Source: VAZQ01 sp035300505
Lineage (GTDB): Bacteria; Pseudomonadota; Alphaproteobacteria; Rhizobiales; Xanthobacteraceae
Length of the DNA: 24,025 bases
Reading direction: 5' to 3'
NCBI GenBank assembly: GCA_035300505.1
Contig: DATGVJ010000429.1
Span: 1-24,025, forward strand
The notes beneath the pieces were generated by a model. That model was given only the letters and a program-made list of their open reading frames with translations. It made no database searches and was not told the DNA's origin. Of the stretch, positions 22,287 to 24,025 are shown piece after piece; position 1 is the first letter of the stretch, and the number at the start of each line of letters is the position of its first letter. A program made the translations under genes and the position numbers.

Positions 22287-23066
22287 ATGACCACACCGTC
22301 ACCCGCATTTCCGATTGAAACAGGGGCACCGGGAAGTGAAAATTCCGGCAACATGAGATTTAGCCGACGAAATCTCCTCATCGCGAGCGCGACGGCGGCG
22401 GCCGCGCCGGCAATCGGCACCGCAGCCTTGCAGCCGGCTCAGGCGCAGACGATGGCAATTCCGCAGCGCTTCGCATTTCCGCCGAATCGAGAGACGCTCA
22501 ACGCTGCCCGTGCCATGGCGCTCGAATCCTTATTGATCGAAAAGGGAATCATCACGGATAAGAGCGTCGACGGGGTGCTTGCGTTTTTTGAAACCCAGAT
22601 GGGGCCGTTCAACGGCGCCAAGGTTGTTGCGCGCGCCTGGGTGGACCCGGCCTTCAAGCAGCGGCTTGGGGATGATACCCCGGCGGCGATCGCCTCGCTC
22701 AATCTGCCCAAGGGCATGGCGGGTGCCGAAGGCGAACACATGCGGGCGGCGGTCAATTCACCAACCTTGCACAACCTCGTTATCTGCACGCTGTGCTCCT
22801 GTTATCCGTGGCCGGTCTTGGGACTGCCGCCCTATTGGTACAAAGACCCGACATTTCGCGCGCGGGCGGCGCGTGAGCCGCGTGCGGTGCTCAAGGAGTT
22901 CGGACTGGATATTCCGGAGTCGGTTGAAATCAAGACCTGGGACAGCAGCGCACAGATCCGCTGGTTCGTTGTTCCTGACCGTCCGGCGGGGACGCAGGGT
23001 ATGAGCGAGGCCGATCTTGCCAAGCTGGTGACCGCCGAGGGGATGATGGGTGTTGCGAAGGTGTAA
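22287..23066 (+). CDS. nthA: Nitrile hydratase alpha subunit, cobalt-type, with twin-arginine signal
   Basis: The 259-residue protein holds the metal centre VICTLCSCYPWPVLGLPP, ligands C167, C170 and C172. Thr at the second position of CTLCSC marks cobalt-type enzymes (Fe-type have Ser). Normal alpha subunits are about 200-210 residues. This one has an extra N-terminus: a polar start, FSRRNLLIA (25-33), a hydrophobic Ala-rich core, and an AQA site at 51-53, which together look like a full Tat signal peptide. The mature part starts near TMAIPQRFAFPPNRE and keeps the usual helices. Starts: the ATG at 22287 has AAGGA upstream; an ATG at codon 23 also keeps the signal. Export with beta by hitchhiking is my inference. 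Confidence 0.93.
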   Translation: MTTPSPAFPIETGAPGSENSGNMRFSRRNLLIASATAAAAPAIGTAALQPAQAQTMAIPQRFAFPPNRETLNAARAMALESLLIEKGIITDKSVDGVLAFFETQMGPFNGAKVVARAWVDPAFKQRLGDDTPAAIASLNLPKGMAGAEGEHMRAAVNSPTLHNLVICTLCSCYPWPVLGLPPYWYKDPTFRARAAREPRAVLKEFGLDIPESVEIKTWDSSAQIRWFVVPDRPAGTQGMSEADLAKLVTAEGMMGVAKV

Positions 23067-23122
23067 GCGAAGGTTCGATCCGCCGCGCTTCTTCCGGGAC
23101 GCCACGACGACGGTGTACAGCC

Positions 23123-23485
23123 ATGCAGACGAACTTTGAACGTTTTGCCGTAACGAGCATGATGGGGCAGCAGGATTCGCCGCCTCGTCTCGACGGCAAG
23201 CTTCGTTTCGATGAGGATTGGCAGCGCCAGGCGTTTGGCGTGGCGCTGGCGCTTTCCCGATCCGGCTATTTTGATTGGGAGGATTTCCGGCAGCAGTTGA
23301 TCGTCGCAATCGGCGAATGGGAAAGCACTCACGATCTTGGCGACAATTCGTGGAATTATTATGAGCGATGGCTGACGGCGCTCGAGCGTGTGCTCGTCGA
23401 CAAACAGCTCGTTGCGGCAGGTGAGCTTGCCGCGCTCATTCGCGGCGAATGCCATCCCTTGCCGGCGGATGTGGCTCCGTCGTAG
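23123..23485 (+). CDS. Nitrile hydratase activator (P14K-like accessory protein)
   Basis: The 120-residue protein resembles the small activators found after cobalt-type nitrile hydratases, which are related to the N-terminal part of the beta subunit. Matching pieces are FDEDWQRQAFGVALALSRSG, FDWEDFRQQLIVAIGEW, and YYERWLTALERVLVDKQLV, the last like the YYEKWL helix of beta. In known systems such proteins carry cobalt-loaded alpha and swap it into the heterotetramer. No signal peptide is present, so it acts in the cytoplasm, before any export. The start is uncertain: ATGs at 23123, 23159 and 23162 are possible and the ribosome sites are weak. It ends 77 bp before a strong terminator. Confidence 0.88.
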   Translation: MQTNFERFAVTSMMGQQDSPPRLDGKLRFDEDWQRQAFGVALALSRSGYFDWEDFRQQLIVAIGEWESTHDLGDNSWNYYERWLTALERVLVDKQLVAAGELAALIRGECHPLPADVAPS

Positions 23486-23525
23486 GCGGCTCGTCCTTTA
23501 AGCTGTCACCGTTAGGAAAAGGCCG

Positions 23526-23561
23526 CGTGAACGCGGGACTCCGAACCCGCCCGTTTGGAGT
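23526..23561 (+). repeat. REP-like palindromic repeat, copy B
   Basis: It matches copy A at 1015-1050 (opposite strand) at 33 of 36 positions, with the same ACTCCGAAC/GTTTGGAGT dyad. It lies directly before the terminator of the nitrile hydratase operon. Confidence 0.65.
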
Positions 23562-23587
23562 ACCGCCTTCAGGCGGTCTTTCTTTCT
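23562..23587 (+). terminator. Rho-independent terminator of the nitrile hydratase operon
   Basis: ACCGCC (23562-23567) pairs with GGCGGT (23572-23577) around TTCA, followed by CTTTCTTTCT. It lies 77 bp after the activator gene. Confidence 0.8.
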
Positions 23588-23718
23588 GCCAGCGAGAATC
23601 TTTCCGACCGGCGCTTTCTCTCCAACGCTACTTGCTCTCGGGACACGAACTGTCGCAATCTGGTCGTTGCCAGGAGGTCGCGCGACTGACAGCGCGACGA
23701 TTGTGCCAGGAGGGTGAG

Positions 23719-24025
23719 ATGATTCGCCTTGCATTGACTGTGGTCTTCGCCGTTTGTCTTTCGTTCGGTAACGAGCATCCTGTGGCTGCGGCCGAACTCA
23801 CCGGCAAGGTTACCTCGCCCGAAGAGGGCGCCATGGAGGGCGTGGTCGTGAGCGCCCGCCGGGATGGATCGACCATCCGCGTCAGCGTCGTCACGGATGC
23901 GCAGGGTCAATATGCCTTCCCGGCTGCCAGGATCGAACCAGGAAGCTACACGATCTCCATCCGTGCGGCGGGCTACGATCTCGACGGCCCCGGCGCTGCG
24001 AGCGTTGCCGCGCAAAAGACCACGC
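23719..24025 (+). CDS. Secreted carboxypeptidase-regulatory-like (beta-sandwich) protein, partial
   Basis: The frame starts at an ATG with AGGAGGG 5 nt upstream and stays open to the window edge (102 codons seen), so the 3' part is missing. Residues 1 to about 24 are a signal peptide (MIRLALTVVFAVCLSF, cut near VAAA-EL). Then comes a CarboxypepD_reg-like fold: LTGKVTSPEEGAMEGVVVSARRDGSTIRV, then VTDAQGQYAFP and LEPG-type RIEPGSYTISIRAAGYDL. Such domains often lead a longer extracytoplasmic protein. A hairpin GTCGCGC/GCGCGAC (23677-23698) lies just upstream. It follows the nitrile hydratase terminator, so it is a separate unit. Function unknown. Confidence 0.8.
   Translation, partial: MIRLALTVVFAVCLSFGNEHPVAAAELTGKVTSPEEGAMEGVVVSARRDGSTIRVSVVTDAQGQYAFPAARIEPGSYTISIRAAGYDLDGPGAASVAAQKTT

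Noticed and set aside
1..24025. CRISPR array, intact transposase or prophage
   Set aside because: No regularly spaced repeats, DDE transposase or phage structural genes are visible; only the integrase remnant at the left edge hints at mobility.

Overview
The window looks like chromosomal DNA of an alphaproteobacterium, most likely a member of the Hyphomicrobiales (Rhizobiales) near Bradyrhizobium or Rhodopseudomonas. The evidence is a ChpT phosphotransferase and a full-length CtrA, a DUF1134/EipA envelope protein, high-GC codon use, clustered GANTC sites upstream of ctrA, and several GC-rich palindromic repeats of the sort common in that group. No genus can be fixed from the sequence alone.

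Layout. (1) Positions 1-1180 hold a tRNA-Val(CAC) gene on the minus strand. On its 3' side lie a decayed tyrosine-integrase fragment and a small gene whose reading frame runs into the tRNA, so this looks like an integration site. REP-like and tandem GC-rich repeats follow. (2) Positions 1181-4156 (minus) hold a membrane-anchored coiled-coil protein, EipA (DUF1134) and CysQ. (3) Positions 4428-6599 (plus) hold chpT, a CheY-like receiver and cheR. (4) Positions 6634-8212 hold a 174-bp palindromic element, an NmrA-type SDR gene and a second palindrome, which look like later additions. (5) Positions 8287-11509 (minus) hold an ABC-2 exporter pair and ctrA with its terminator and a GANTC-rich upstream region. 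(6) Positions 12117-12533 hold fliJ without fliI. (7) Positions 12550-14995 hold a Tat-exported Rieske protein and a periplasmic PQQ-dependent alcohol dehydrogenase with the Asp-x-Asp signature linked to lanthanide use. (8) Positions 15223-16820 hold an ECF sigma factor and an overlapping membrane anti-sigma factor with pentapeptide repeats and no recognisable RskA domain. (9) A small membrane protein and an MFS exporter follow. (10) Positions 18875-23587 hold a nitrile hydratase module: a nickel/cobalt permease, divergent from a sigma-54 promoter that drives a CobW-type GTPase, nitrile hydratase beta and alpha, and a small activator, ending at a good terminator. (11) The right edge cuts a secreted carboxypeptidase-regulatory-like protein.

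How the parts may work together. ChpT passes phosphate to CtrA in the known alphaproteobacterial phosphorelay, and cheR, the receiver and fliJ are motility genes, so the left and centre form a cell-cycle and motility neighbourhood. The most unusual part is the nitrile hydratase module. The alpha subunit has a cobalt-type CTLCSC centre behind what looks like a complete twin-arginine signal peptide. Beta and the activator have none, and cobalt import, a G3E metallochaperone and a P14K-like activator are encoded together under a near-perfect sigma-54 promoter. This suggests a nitrogen-regulated nitrile hydratase that is loaded with metal in the cytoplasm and exported as a complex. That is an inference from sequence and has not been tested.
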